Of a stretch of 64,000 nucleotides of DNA, positions 1 through 8,809 are shown in pieces (within the stretch, counting starts at the first letter, position 1; each line of letters starts with the position of its first letter). The notes beneath the pieces were generated by a model. That model did not search any database and was not told the DNA's origin. It saw nothing but the letters and a program-made list of their open reading frames with translations. Made by a program: the position numbers and the translations under genes. The stretch is from Rhodobacterales bacterium (GTDB taxonomy: Bacteria > Pseudomonadota > Alphaproteobacteria > Rhodobacterales > Rhodobacteraceae): assembly GCA_002747035.1 (NCBI GenBank), contig PDRZ01000024.1, forward strand, positions 21,546 through 85,545. The letters are read 5' to 3'.

Positions 1-1058
1 TGCATCTTTTCACGCTCGGCAATTTCCCGCTGCAGCCGCGCGTTCAGGGCGCGAAGATCCGCCGATTCCCGTTGAAAACCAATCATCCGCTCCGCTGTGC
101 GGCGGCTTAGAAAATAGAACGCCACGGCCAGAAGTATGGCAAACCCCATGATTTCAAGGGCCAGAACGCCGTTCACGCGCTCTCTCACGCTGGCATAGGT
201 CGTGAAACTGGCAATGCGCCAGCCGCGAAAGGGCACACGCCCCTCCATCCGCATCACCGCTTCGCCCTGCAAATAGGCGTCGGCAGGCAGGGCGGTCCAA
301 TCCGCCGTCGCGCGGATAGCGCGTTCAATGGCAGACGACGGTGGTTCACGCTGCAACGCTTCGTCCTCGGTCAGGCCACGCCAACGCGGCTCGGTCGCCA
401 TGATGATCGCACCCGCGCTATCAGTTACCAGAACCGCATCCGAAATCCCGCCCCAGGCCCGTTCGAATTTCTGAAGATCCACCTCGACCGCAATCACGCC
501 GATAGTATCGGTTTGATCATCAATGCGGCGGGAATAAACAAAGCTGTACCCGCCCGCCTCTTTCGCCGCGCTGGTGAACACGGTTTGATTAGAGCGAAGC
601 GCCTCTACGAAATACGCCTCGGCCCGACGGTTTTCGCCCAAACGGTTGCGATCCGTCGCCGCCACCGTCCGCCCGTCGCTGTCCAGAAGAATCAGGGACG
701 CCGCCCCGATTTCCTCAACAAAGGAAATCAATCTCCGGGTTGATTGGGTGAAATCATCCGAATTCAACGCCCCGATCAACGCCGGGTCCCGCGCCAGCAA
801 TTGCGGCACGATGGCGTTGCGGCGCAGCTCACTCACGAGGTTGCCACTGTAAAGCGCAAGCCTGAGTTCTGCGCGGTTTCGCGTGGTTTCCGTGAACCGG
901 TCTGTCAGAAGTTTGTTGGTGATCACCACCGTGGCAATCGCAAGCACAAGCAAACCAAACAGGGCCAGCCGCGTGCGCCACCCGGTGGTGCGCGCCCGCC
1001 GAAGTTTGCCATCTTGCTGGGCAACAAGGGAATTTCTGGTGCGTGGGTTCTGGGCCAT
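1..1058 (-). CDS. Sensor histidine kinase, DctB-like, N-terminal part (runs off the window)
   Basis: The reverse strand is open from an ATG at 1058 to the window edge, about 352 codons without a stop. The translation has a basic N-terminus, a membrane segment at about residues 32-50 (LALFGLLVLAIATVVITN), a roughly 250-residue periplasmic sensing region, a second membrane segment (GVLALEIMGFAILLAVAFYF), then a charged coiled coil ending LQREIAEREKM. The periplasmic part contains RDPALIGAL and DGRTVAATDRN, typical of the double PAS-like domain of C4-dicarboxylate sensors such as DctB. The kinase core lies outside the window, so the family call rests on the sensing half only. The ligand is not shown by the sequence. 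Confidence 0.75.
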   Translation of the reverse strand, partial: MAQNPRTRNSLVAQQDGKLRRARTTGWRTRLALFGLLVLAIATVVITNKLLTDRFTETTRNRAELRLALYSGNLVSELRRNAIVPQLLARDPALIGALNSDDFTQSTRRLISFVEEIGAASLILLDSDGRTVAATDRNRLGENRRAEAYFVEALRSNQTVFTSAAKEAGGYSFVYSRRIDDQTDTIGVIAVEVDLQKFERAWGGISDAVLVTDSAGAIIMATEPRWRGLTEDEALQREPPSSAIERAIRATADWTALPADAYLQGEAVMRMEGRVPFRGWRIASFTTYASVRERVNGVLALEIMGFAILLAVAFYFLSRRTAERMIGFQRESADLRALNARLQREIAEREKM

Positions 1059-1118
1059 GTCAGGTCCAGAGTAATCTGTCGGCGTGGCCACCTCAAGCGC
1101 CCACGCCATGGAACCGGC

Positions 1119-1787
1119 CTAGGTCAGCGCCATCTCGCGCATAAGCCCATCAAACATGGCGACACCATCGGTGCCACCATGGGCGGTTTCGGCCATCCGC
1201 TCAGGGTGAGGCATCATCCCCAGCACACGACGGTTCTTAGAAACAACACCGGCGATATCGGCTACCGACCCGTTGGGATTATCGATATAAGTAAAGGCGA
1301 TCCGCCCCTCATCACGCAACTGCGCCAGCTTTTCGTCATCCACGAAATAGTTGCCGTCGTGATGGGCGATCGGGATAGTGATCTCCTGCCCCGCCTCATA
1401 GCCGCTGAGATAGGCCGTATCACACTTCTCCACCCGTAGCCCCACGGGTTTACAGATATATTTCAGGTTCCCGTTGCGGCGCAACGCCCCGGGCAACAGT
1501 CCAGTTTCGGTCAGCACCTGAAACCCGTTGCAGATCCCAAGCGCATAGCCGCCGCGTTCGGCATGGGCCACAACCGACTGGCAAATCGGCGAATTGGCCG
1601 CAATCGCGCCACAACGCAGGTAGTCGCCAAATGAGAACCCGCCGGGAATACCGACAAGGTCAACCCCTTCGGGCAAGGCCGTATCCTTGTGCCACACCAT
1701 GGACACTTTGGCCCCGGCACGCTCCAGCGCGACAGCAAGGTCCCTGTCGCAGTTCGATCCGGGAAATACGATGACTGCTGCGTGCAT
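1119..1787 (-). CDS. purQ: Phosphoribosylformylglycinamidine synthase subunit PurQ
   Basis: Glutaminase subunit of the FGAM synthase complex (PurL-PurQ-PurS), which supplies ammonia to convert FGAR to FGAM in purine synthesis in the cytoplasm. The 222-residue product has the class I amidotransferase nucleophile Cys86 in YALGICNGFQ and the His194/Glu196 pair in MMPHPER. The start at 1787 gives the family N-terminus MHAAVIVFPGSNCDRD; a longer in-frame extension exists but overlaps purS. The ATG overlaps the purS stop by one base (TAATG), so the two are probably translationally coupled. Length and motifs are normal for the short PurQ type. Confidence 0.96.
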   Translation of the reverse strand: MHAAVIVFPGSNCDRDLAVALERAGAKVSMVWHKDTALPEGVDLVGIPGGFSFGDYLRCGAIAANSPICQSVVAHAERGGYALGICNGFQVLTETGLLPGALRRNGNLKYICKPVGLRVEKCDTAYLSGYEAGQEITIPIAHHDGNYFVDDEKLAQLRDEGRIAFTYIDNPNGSVADIAGVVSKNRRVLGMMPHPERMAETAHGGTDGVAMFDGLMREMALT

Positions 1788-2017
1788 TACGCCATCTCCA
1801 CCGTGTAGCTTTCGATCACCGTGTTGGCGAGCAGCTTCTCGCACATCTCGGTCACTGTTGCCTCGGTCGTGCCTTCAGCCAGGTCAAGCTCGATCACCTT
1901 GCCTTGGCGTACGCCGTCAACACCGTCAAACCCAAGCTGGCCAAGCGCGTGTTTCACCGCCTCGCCCTGTGGGTCCAGAACCCCATTTTTCAGCATCACA
2001 TGCACACGAGCTTTCAT
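1787..2017 (-). CDS. purS: Phosphoribosylformylglycinamidine synthase subunit PurS
   Basis: Small structural subunit (76 residues) that bridges PurQ and the short form of PurL in the FGAM synthase complex. The sequence MKARVHVMLKNGVLDPQGEA and the later GVRQGKVIELDL are characteristic of PurS. A strong Shine-Dalgarno (GAAGGAG) lies 8 bases before the ATG. It sits between purC and purQ on the same strand, the usual alphaproteobacterial order, with 55 bases to purC and a one-base overlap with purQ. PurL itself is not in the window. Confidence 0.96.
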   Translation of the reverse strand: MKARVHVMLKNGVLDPQGEAVKHALGQLGFDGVDGVRQGKVIELDLAEGTTEATVTEMCEKLLANTVIESYTVEMA

Positions 2018-2072
2018 TGCTTAATTCTCCTTCGAAACGGGGCCGCATACCCCTTGCGCCCAGGCGCGGTAT

Positions 2073-2834
2073 TCAATTGATCAGCGTAGGTTTGGCCATG
2101 GGCGTCGCGCCCTTGGGCATCACCCCCAACCGCTTGGCCACTTCGCTATAAGCATCCGTGAGGGAGCCGAGATCGCGGCGGAACACGTCCTTGTCCAGCT
2201 TTTGACCGGTTTCGATATCCCACAAACGGCAACTGTCCGGGCTGATTTCATCCGCCACGATCAACCGCTGGAAATCTCCATCGTAAATCCGCCCGGTTTC
2301 AATCTTGAAATCGATCAGCTTGATCCCGACCGCATACATGACACCAGACAGAAAATCGTTGACCCGCAAGGCGAGGCTGAGGATATCATCCATGTCCTGC
2401 TGGCTCGCCCATCCGAAGGCGGCGATGTGTTCCTCGGTCACCAACGGATCCCCAAGCGCATCATCCTTGTAGCAATACTCCACGATGGGACGGGGCAATG
2501 CCGTGCCTTCTTCGATTCCCAACCGTTTGGACATGCTTCCAGCCGCAAAATTGCGCACGATCACTTCCAGCGGCACGATTTCACAGGACCGTACCAACTG
2601 TTCCCGCATATTGAGCCGTTTCAGGAAATGGTTGGGCACCCCGATATTGGTCAGGCCCATCATGAAGTATTCGCTCAACATGTTGTTGAGCACACCCTTG
2701 CCTTCGATCACGTCTTTCTTTTCAGCGTTGAACGCGGTCGCGTCGTCCTTGAAGTATTGAACGATCGTGCCGGGTTCTGGCCCTTCGAACAGTGTTTTCG
2801 CCTTGCCTTCATAGATTTTCTTGCGCCGTGCCAT
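2073..2834 (-). CDS. purC: Phosphoribosylaminoimidazole-succinocarboxamide synthase (SAICAR synthase)
   Basis: Ligates aspartate to CAIR to make SAICAR in purine synthesis, using ATP. The product from ATG 2834 is 253 residues, the usual bacterial PurC size, and starts [18 protein letters not shown], the family signature. Later motifs include [17 protein letters not shown] and [11 protein letters not shown] longer in-frame extension to 3068 is discarded because it adds sequence unlike the family and overlaps the divergent DUF1476 gene. It is the first gene of purC-purS-purQ; the divergent spacing of about 160 bases to DUF1476 should hold the promoters. Confidence 0.96.
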   Translation of the reverse strand: MARRKKIYEGKAKTLFEGPEPGTIVQYFKDDATAFNAEKKDVIEGKGVLNNMLSEYFMMGLTNIGVPNHFLKRLNMREQLVRSCEIVPLEVIVRNFAAGSMSKRLGIEEGTALPRPIVEYCYKDDALGDPLVTEEHIAAFGWASQQDMDDILSLALRVNDFLSGVMYAVGIKLIDFKIETGRIYDGDFQRLIVADEISPDSCRLWDIETGQKLDKDVFRRDLGSLTDAYSEVAKRLGVMPKGATPMAKPTLIN

Positions 2835-2997
2835 GTGGGTTCCTGATCCTATGCCGCGATAACGATCGCATGGGTTTGCCGCCCTCTTATTGCAAAGGCT
2901 GCATTGTCGCAAGGTGCGGTCACCTCTTGCCTTGACGGCGCGGTATGGGCATATGAAAGGAAACGTTAACCGCTTATATTCCGGGGGAACTGCACCC

Positions 2998-3312
2998 ATG
3001 ACCACTTTCGACGAACGCGAACAGGCATTTGAAACCAAATATGCCCATGACGAGGAAATGAAATTCAAGGCGGAATCGCGCTGTCACAAGCTTCTGGGCC
3101 TGTGGGCGGCTGAGCTTCTTGGCAAATCCGGTGACGAAGCCAAAGCCTATGCCATCGAAGTGGTGAAATCCGATCTCGAGGAAGCCGGCCACGAAGACGT
3201 CGTACGCAAAGTTGCCGGAGATCTGGGCGACATAGCCGATGCTGACACGATCCGTGCCAAGATGGTCGAACTGCGCCCCATCGCCAAAGATCAAATCATG
3301 AACGAGGCGTAA
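2998..3312 (+). CDS. DUF1476 protein, probable zeta-type inhibitor of F1-ATPase
   Basis: The 104-residue product [20 protein letters not shown]... is charged, helical and lacks membrane segments. It matches the DUF1476 family, whose Paracoccus denitrificans member is known as the zeta subunit, an alphaproteobacterial inhibitor of ATP hydrolysis by F1FO-ATP synthase. Conserved parts seen here are the N-terminal FDEREQAFE stretch, which in the known protein enters the F1 catalytic interface, and the core [12 protein letters not shown]. It is a single gene followed by a good terminator and divergent from purC. The family is clear; the inhibitory function is inferred from the Paracoccus protein. 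Confidence 0.88.
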   Translation: MTTFDEREQAFETKYAHDEEMKFKAESRCHKLLGLWAAELLGKSGDEAKAYAIEVVKSDLEEAGHEDVVRKVAGDLGDIADADTIRAKMVELRPIAKDQIMNEA

Positions 3313-3334
3313 GCCCCCTGCCCCAAAGGGCAAT

Positions 3335-3372
3335 CTGTAAGGTTTCAAGAAGCCTGTAAGGTTTCAAGAAGC
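3335..3372. repeat. 19-bp perfect tandem duplication
   Basis: CTGTAAGGTTTCAAGAAGC occurs twice back to back (3335-3353 and 3354-3372), immediately after the DUF1476 gene. The second copy runs into the left arm of the terminator. This looks like a recent slippage event with no coding effect. Confidence 0.95.
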
Positions 3373-3398
3373 GCACGGATCAATCCGTGCGCTTTTTT
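3371..3398 (+). terminator. Rho-independent terminator after DUF1476
   Basis: GCGCACGGAT and ATCCGTGCGC form a 10-bp stem with a two-base loop, followed by six T residues. It lies about 60 bases after the stop of the DUF1476 gene and ahead of the next gene on the same strand. Confidence 0.9.
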
Positions 3399-3483
3399 AG
3401 TATCGCATTTTATTTGTTAACACCCTCGAAACCCAAATTTCCGATCCTGCCTGCGGGTGAATATCAACAACGTGGAACGGGAT

Positions 3484-5463
3484 ATGTCGGATAATGTAAA
3501 CTCGGGCGCGGGGTCGGTACGCGCGGGTCGGATTGTGGTGCCATCTGCGCCGCACACGCTGTTAAGTACGCGCACAACCCGGGCTGTGGTGAAACAAATT
3601 CTACCGCTGACCATCGGGCTGACTTGTGTCTGGTTGCTCTGGGCGCGGCTCGCCGATCTGGATGTCACAGCGGTCAGCGACGCCCTGAAACGTGTTCCGG
3701 TTGTGGGGTGGATCTGTGGCGCGCTGACCAGTTTCGCAAGCTTCTGGGCGGTTGGGCGATATGACACGGTGGTCCATCGGCATTTGCGCACGGGGTTAGA
3801 GGCGCGAGAGACCACCCGTTCCGGCATGATTGCCATTGCGCTGGCCCAGACATTGGGGTTCGGAGTGGTGACCGGGGCACTGGCTCGCTGGCGGTTGCTG
3901 CCTGCGCTTGGCGCGGCGGGGGCGGCCCGGATTTCGGGTCTGGTGGCCGTGTCATTCCTCGCTGGCTGGGCTGTGGTCACGTCGCTGGCCTGCCTTCTCC
4001 TGAACGCTCCCCCTTTGGGGTCTGCGCTGGCCTTCCTGCCCCTTTTTGCGGCAGTTGCAGTGGTCTGGCTTGCCTTGCAGCACCCGACGGTGACCGTGCT
4101 GGGGCGCTGGCCGATCCGCCTTCCTTCACTGCCCGCTCTGGGGGCAATCCTCGGCCTGACGTTTCTGGACACGCTGTTTGCCGCGCTCGCACTGTATTTT
4201 CTTTTGCCCGCTGAACTGGGGTTGAACCTCGCCACGCTCTATCCCGTCTTTCTCATCGCGCTTGGGGCCGCGCTTCTATCCGGCACACCCGGCGGGGTTG
4301 GGCCGTTCGAGCTGACGCTGTTTGCCCTTTTGCCCGACCATCCCGAACCGTTGCTTGTCGCAGGTATCCTCGGGTTTCGATTGATCTATTACGCCATTCC
4401 GGCGGTCATCGCGGGCCTACTCCTGTTGCGAGGAGAGGTTGGCGCTCCAGCAGCCCCTTCGCATCTGCGTCCAATCTCAACACGGCCCGAGATGCTGCAA
4501 AAGGCCTCTCGCGCTGAACTGGGCGTCATGCGACAAAATGGGGGACTGTGGTTACAGTCTGGCGATGCCGTTGCCGGGGTGGTTGAAACCGGGCAAACGC
4601 TGAGCCTGTTATTCGACCCGGCAAACGGAACTTTACGCACACTCCTGCCCCAACTGATCGCTACGGCGCGACATCGCAATCTTTTGCCAGTGCTTTATAA
4701 ATGCAAGGGAAAAAGCGCTCTGGCCGCCCGCAAGGCTGGATTTCGGGTGGTGCGCATTGCCGAAGAGGCGGTGCTGAACCCCACATGTTATACACTGGAC
4801 GGCTCAGAGCGCCGACAACTGCGCCGCATGTTACGCAAGGCCGAAAAGTCCGGACTTCGGATCGAACGCGCACACCGGTTGCCTCTCGCTGAGATGGAAC
4901 GGGTTGATGCCGAATGGACAGCCCGGCAAGGAGGGGCACGCGGGTTGTCGATGGGTCAATTCTGTGGTGACTACCTTGCCGGGCACCGGGTCTACCTGGC
5001 GTGGTGCGGCGATTGCCTGATGGGGTTTATCTCGTTCCATGTCTCCACGCAGGAGCTGTGCCTGGACCTGATGAGAAGCGCGGATCAGGCACCGGACGGA
5101 TGCACTCATGCGCTGATTCATGCCGCCATAGTTGACGCGGCACAGGAATCGCGCACACGCGTCTCTCTGGCAGCGGTTCCGGCACGTGCGGGAACCAAAG
5201 CCCGGCGGTTTGAGAAAATCCTGCGGCACCATCACGCCCGCATGGCCGGGAGTGCGGGGCTGACCCGGTTCAAATCCAGTTTTGCCCCAAGGTTCGAACC
5301 GCTTTACATGGCGGCCCCCAACCTGCCCGCCCTGTTCATTGCCCTGATAGACATCGCCAACGCCATCCGTTGCCCGGATGTGCTGCACAAAACCCAAAGC
5401 GAATACGGATGGACTCAACATGATCATGCAGTATTACAATTTGCACATGCCGCCCAAACGTGA
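3484..5463 (+). CDS. MprF-like phosphatidylglycerol aminoacyltransferase (membrane flippase part plus DUF2156)
   Basis: About 659 residues. The N-terminal half (roughly residues 25-320) is hydrophobic with several membrane segments and the GTPGGVGPFELTLF motif of the lysylphosphatidylglycerol synthase transmembrane family. The C-terminal half (from about 330) is a soluble DUF2156 GNAT-like transferase with DGSERRQLRRMLRKAEKSG and ARAGTKARRFEKIL. MprF proteins transfer an amino acid from aminoacyl-tRNA to phosphatidylglycerol and flip the product, lowering surface negative charge. It is shorter than the roughly 850-residue classical MprF, so the membrane part is reduced. A GTG at 3457 is an alternative in-frame start; I prefer the ATG at 3484. 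The amino acid used cannot be read from the sequence. Confidence 0.82.
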   Translation: MSDNVNSGAGSVRAGRIVVPSAPHTLLSTRTTRAVVKQILPLTIGLTCVWLLWARLADLDVTAVSDALKRVPVVGWICGALTSFASFWAVGRYDTVVHRHLRTGLEARETTRSGMIAIALAQTLGFGVVTGALARWRLLPALGAAGAARISGLVAVSFLAGWAVVTSLACLLLNAPPLGSALAFLPLFAAVAVVWLALQHPTVTVLGRWPIRLPSLPALGAILGLTFLDTLFAALALYFLLPAELGLNLATLYPVFLIALGAALLSGTPGGVGPFELTLFALLPDHPEPLLVAGILGFRLIYYAIPAVIAGLLLLRGEVGAPAAPSHLRPISTRPEMLQKASRAELGVMRQNGGLWLQSGDAVAGVVETGQTLSLLFDPANGTLRTLLPQLIATARHRNLLPVLYKCKGKSALAARKAGFRVVRIAEEAVLNPTCYTLDGSERRQLRRMLRKAEKSGLRIERAHRLPLAEMERVDAEWTARQGGARGLSMGQFCGDYLAGHRVYLAWCGDCLMGFISFHVSTQELCLDLMRSADQAPDGCTHALIHAAIVDAAQESRTRVSLAAVPARAGTKARRFEKILRHHHARMAGSAGLTRFKSSFAPRFEPLYMAAPNLPALFIALIDIANAIRCPDVLHKTQSEYGWTQHDHAVLQFAHAAQT

Positions 5464-5522
5464 CAGGGGTGCCAGGAACAAACCCTCGCCTGGGTGTGCA
5501 GACAAAACCGCAGGAGCCTTTC

Positions 5523-6536
5523 ATGACAAATTCATTTGCCGATATGCTGGCCAAACGCGACTGGATCCTTGCTGATGGCGCGACCGGAACCAACCTGTTC
5601 AATATGGGGCTCAGCTCGGGCGAGCCGCCCGAAATGTGGAATGTGGAGCACCCGGATCGCATCCGTAAACTCTACTCCATGGCGGTTGAGGCGGGGTCTG
5701 ACCTGTTCCTGACCAACTCGTTTGGCGGCAACGCGGCCCGGCTGAAATTGCACGGTGCAGAAAAACGTGCCGCGGAACTGTCCCGCATCTCGGCAGAACT
5801 GGGACGCGAAGTGGCCGATGCCAGCAATCGCGACATTATCGTCGCCGGGTCGGTTGGCCCGACCGGGGAAATCATGGCCCCCATGGGGGAACTGACCCAT
5901 GAACTGGCTGTCGAAATTTTCCACGAACAGGCCGAGGGGCTGAAAGCGGGTGGCGCGGATGTGTTGTGGCTTGAAACCATCTCGGCCGCCGAAGAATACG
6001 AGGCCGCTGCCGAAGCATTTGGGCGGGTGGACATGCCATGGTGCGGCACGATGAGCTTTGATACGGCTGGTCGCACCATGATGGGTGTAACATCTGCCGA
6101 TCTCGTTGACCTTGTGGAGAAACTGGACACGCCGCCACTGGCATTCGGAGCAAACTGTGGTGTTGGCGCGTCGGACCTGCTGCGCACGGTGCTGGGGTTC
6201 ACAGCCAAAGGCGTGGAACGTCCGATCATCGCCAAAGGCAACGCAGGCATCCCGAAATACCATGATGGTCATATCCACTATGACGGCACACCAGAGCTGA
6301 TGGCCGACTACGCTGTTCTGGCGCGCGATTGCGGTGCCAGGATCATCGGCGGCTGCTGCGGCACGATGCCCGAGCACCTTTCGGCCATGCGCGCGGCGCT
6401 GGAGACCCGCGAACCGGGCCCCCGCCCCACGTTGGAAAACATCACTGAACGGCTTGGCGCGTTTTCTTCCGCAAGCGACGGCACCGGCGAAGACGCAGCT
6501 CCTGCACGGCGTACCCGGCGCGGGCGCCGGGGCTGA
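5523..6536 (+). CDS. bmt: Betaine/homocysteine S-methyltransferase family protein
   Basis: Homocysteine methyltransferase barrel of 337 residues. The zinc-binding cysteines are all visible: Cys212 in GANCG and Cys278-Cys279 in IIGGCCGT. The N-terminus ILADGATGTNLF is typical, and AGGAGCC precedes the ATG. The last 30 residues are basic (RRTRRGRRG), which is unusual for the core fold. The protein carries only the homocysteine module of MetH; a corrinoid protein with the B12 module lies 1.5 kb downstream with DUF1638, so it may work in a split B12-dependent methionine synthase rather than as a betaine enzyme. Both readings fit the sequence. Confidence 0.85.
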   Translation: MTNSFADMLAKRDWILADGATGTNLFNMGLSSGEPPEMWNVEHPDRIRKLYSMAVEAGSDLFLTNSFGGNAARLKLHGAEKRAAELSRISAELGREVADASNRDIIVAGSVGPTGEIMAPMGELTHELAVEIFHEQAEGLKAGGADVLWLETISAAEEYEAAAEAFGRVDMPWCGTMSFDTAGRTMMGVTSADLVDLVEKLDTPPLAFGANCGVGASDLLRTVLGFTAKGVERPIIAKGNAGIPKYHDGHIHYDGTPELMADYAVLARDCGARIIGGCCGTMPEHLSAMRAALETREPGPRPTLENITERLGAFSSASDGTGEDAAPARRTRRGRRG

Positions 6537-6717
6537 CCACAGGCTACCTGCGTGATCCTACCACCTACCTCTGCATTTGGTGGGGGGGGTAGCTACCTGC
6601 GGCGAGCGGGGGGCGCGTCCAGCGAGGATTGCATCTTTGATCCAACCAAAGTGGGCGGGAGCCTCCAAATCCACTTCAGCCATTGCCAAAAGGTGTAAGA
6701 TACCCAAACATACCGCC

Positions 6718-7806
6718 TCAAAACAGGTTCATCTGATCCCCAGACCGCGGCGGTACGCGGAACTGATCGCACCTCAGGGCCGATTGCACCCGATCCAACC
6801 CCAGCCGCTTCGCTGCAATATCAAATCGAGCAGCGATCATCTCCGCATAGGATCCTTCGCCTCTCATACGCCGTCCCCAGCGAGGATCATATTCCTTGCC
6901 ACCATGCATGTCGCGCAAATGGTTCATGATCCGATTAGCACGGTGCGGAAAATGCTCGTGCAGCCAATCCTGAACCAGTTCGGACACCTCGCGCGGCAGA
7001 CGTAGCATGATCCAGCTGGCCGATGTCGCCCCGACTGCGGCACTTGCCTTAAGAATTCTCTCAATCTCGTGATCGGTCAGCGCGGGGATGATAGGCGACA
7101 CCATCACGCGGACTGGCACGCCGCTTTCAACCAACCGACGAATGATCATCAGCCGCCTCTCCGGGCGAGGCACCCTTGGCTCCATCACCCGAGACACATG
7201 ATCATCCATGGTGGTGACCGAAATCCCAACCCGCACCAGCCCCTTTTCTGCCATCCGCGCGAGAATATCGAGATCCCTCTCGATCAGGCTCCCCTTGGTC
7301 ACAATCGCGACCGGGTGATTGAAAGCTTCCAGAACTTCAAGACAGTCCCGCATGATACCCCGTTCTTTTTCGGCGGGCTGATACGCATCCGTGTTGGTGC
7401 CGATAGCGATGGGCGCAACCTTGTAGCGGTTCGATGACAGTTCTCGTTCCAGAACTTCGGCCGCGTTTGGACGCGCGACCAGGCGCGTTTCGAAATCCAG
7501 TCCCGGAGACAGGCCAAGATAGGCGTGACTTGGGCGGGCAAAACAATAGATGCACCCGTGTTCGCATCCCCGATACGGGTTTATTGATCGATCAAACGGC
7601 AAATCGGGCGACCGGTTATATGAAATCAGGCTCCGCGCCTTCTCTTCCCGGACCTCCGTAACGATACGCGGTCGCTCTTCGGGAATACCCCACCCATCAT
7701 CTTCTTCCTGCCGTGAATGTACTTCGAACCGCCCGGCCAAATTGCTGGCCGCGCCACGGCCCCGACGGCGGGATTGTTCAATAAGATGAGAAGGCGGTTT
7801 TGCCAT
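6718..7806 (-). CDS. PA0069-family radical SAM protein (SplB-related)
   Basis: 362 residues with the radical SAM cluster motif Cys81-x3-Cys85-x2-Cys88 in RGCEHGCIYCF. The following SHAYLGLSPGLDFE and APIAIGTNTDAYQP are hallmarks of the PA0069/Rv2578c family, related to spore photoproduct lyase. The enzyme should bind a 4Fe-4S cluster and cleave S-adenosylmethionine; its substrate is unknown to me. The ATG at 7806 has a GAGG box 5 bases upstream; a longer frame to 7872 has no good binding site. It lies opposite to, and between, the methyltransferase and corrinoid protein genes. Confidence 0.88.
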   Translation of the reverse strand: MAKPPSHLIEQSRRRGRGAASNLAGRFEVHSRQEEDDGWGIPEERPRIVTEVREEKARSLISYNRSPDLPFDRSINPYRGCEHGCIYCFARPSHAYLGLSPGLDFETRLVARPNAAEVLERELSSNRYKVAPIAIGTNTDAYQPAEKERGIMRDCLEVLEAFNHPVAIVTKGSLIERDLDILARMAEKGLVRVGISVTTMDDHVSRVMEPRVPRPERRLMIIRRLVESGVPVRVMVSPIIPALTDHEIERILKASAAVGATSASWIMLRLPREVSELVQDWLHEHFPHRANRIMNHLRDMHGGKEYDPRWGRRMRGEGSYAEMIAARFDIAAKRLGLDRVQSALRCDQFRVPPRSGDQMNLF

Positions 7807-7934
7807 GACCTCATCATGGAACATTTCGCGAACATCGACAAGCCCCCACACCCCGTTCCACATCACGATCATGAAGATTCTTCATTAGCTTCACGCGACA
7901 AATTCACGCTATAGGTCGTTGAAAGCCCGACCGA

Positions 7935-7964
7935 TGTCGCAATTTGCATATCGTAACTGCGACA
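7935..7964. promoter_or_regulatory. Inverted repeat upstream of the corrinoid protein gene
   Basis: TGTCGCA (7935-7941) and TGCGACA (7958-7964) form a 7-bp dyad with a 16-base spacer, between the divergent radical SAM and corrinoid genes and 66 bases before the corrinoid ATG. It could be an operator or an mRNA hairpin. I know of no regulator with this site. Confidence 0.35.
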
Positions 7965-8029
7965 ATTTCGCCAAAGCTGAACAGAAGAAACACGACGCGA
8001 ACACTCGCCTCAACAGCAAGGAATGGCTC

Positions 8030-8734
8030 ATGTCCGAGCAAGAAGACGACATCATCCTAAGCGAACTGGATGACGAAGAGCTTGTCCAACAGATGTTCGA
8101 CGACCTCTATGATGGCCTCAAAGAAGAGATCGAAGAGGCTGTCAATATCCTGCTGGAACGCGATTGGCTGCCCTACCGCGTCCTGACCGAAGCTCTGGTG
8201 GGCGGCATGACCATCGTGGGTCAGGATTTCCGCGATGGTATCCTGTTCGTTCCCGAAGTCCTGCTTGCTGCAAACGCGATGAAAGGTGGCATGGCCATCC
8301 TGAAGCCGCTTCTGGCCGAAACCGGCGCGCCCCGCGTGGGAAAAATGGTGATTGGCACGGTCAAAGGCGACATCCACGACATCGGTAAAAACCTTGTGTC
8401 GATGATGATGGAAGGTGCCGGGTTCGAAGTTGTCGATCTTGGCATCAACAACGCGGTCGAAGCCTATCTTGAGGCGCTTGAAACCGAAGAGCCCGATATC
8501 CTTGGAATGTCCGCACTGTTGACCACGACCATGCCGTATATGAAGGTCGTGATTGATACGATGGTGGAACAGGGCAAGCGCGATGACTATATCGTGCTGG
8601 TCGGTGGCGCGCCTTTGAACGAAGAGTTCGGCAAAGCCATCGGGGCCGATGCCTATTGCCGAGATGCCGCCGTGGCTGTGGAAACGGCCAAGGAATTCGT
8701 GGCACGCAAGCACAATCAGGGCGTTGGCGTCTGA
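8030..8734 (+). CDS. B12-binding methyltransferase corrinoid protein (MtbC/MetH cap plus B12 domain)
   Basis: 234 residues in two parts: a helical cap domain (about 20-100, with VLLAANAMKGGMAIL) and a Rossmann B12-binding domain with the DxHxxG motif at Asp114, His116 and Gly119 (GDIHDIGKNL), where His coordinates cobalt. This matches methyltransferase cognate corrinoid proteins and the matching modules of MetH. An AAGGA box 7 bases upstream supports ATG 8030 over a longer frame from 7919. DUF1638 follows on the same strand after 75 bases. The likely role is to carry the methyl group to the homocysteine methyltransferase upstream; other methyl donors are possible. Confidence 0.92.
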   Translation: MSEQEDDIILSELDDEELVQQMFDDLYDGLKEEIEEAVNILLERDWLPYRVLTEALVGGMTIVGQDFRDGILFVPEVLLAANAMKGGMAILKPLLAETGAPRVGKMVIGTVKGDIHDIGKNLVSMMMEGAGFEVVDLGINNAVEAYLEALETEEPDILGMSALLTTTMPYMKVVIDTMVEQGKRDDYIVLVGGAPLNEEFGKAIGADAYCRDAAVAVETAKEFVARKHNQGVGV

Positions 8735-8809
8735 ACGATTGTTCTTGTGACCGAGAACATGCGGCCTGCCCTTCCTGGGTGGGTCGTTTGCGTTTGATAG
8801 AGTGGGAAA

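Noticed and set aside
5464-5522. A SAM-type riboswitch before the homocysteine methyltransferase
   Set aside because: The gap is only 59 bases and no SAM riboswitch consensus could be placed.
6558-6592. A hairpin in the gap after the homocysteine methyltransferase
   Set aside because: CTACC/GGTAG and CCACC/GGTGG cannot pair at the same time, and there is no T run.
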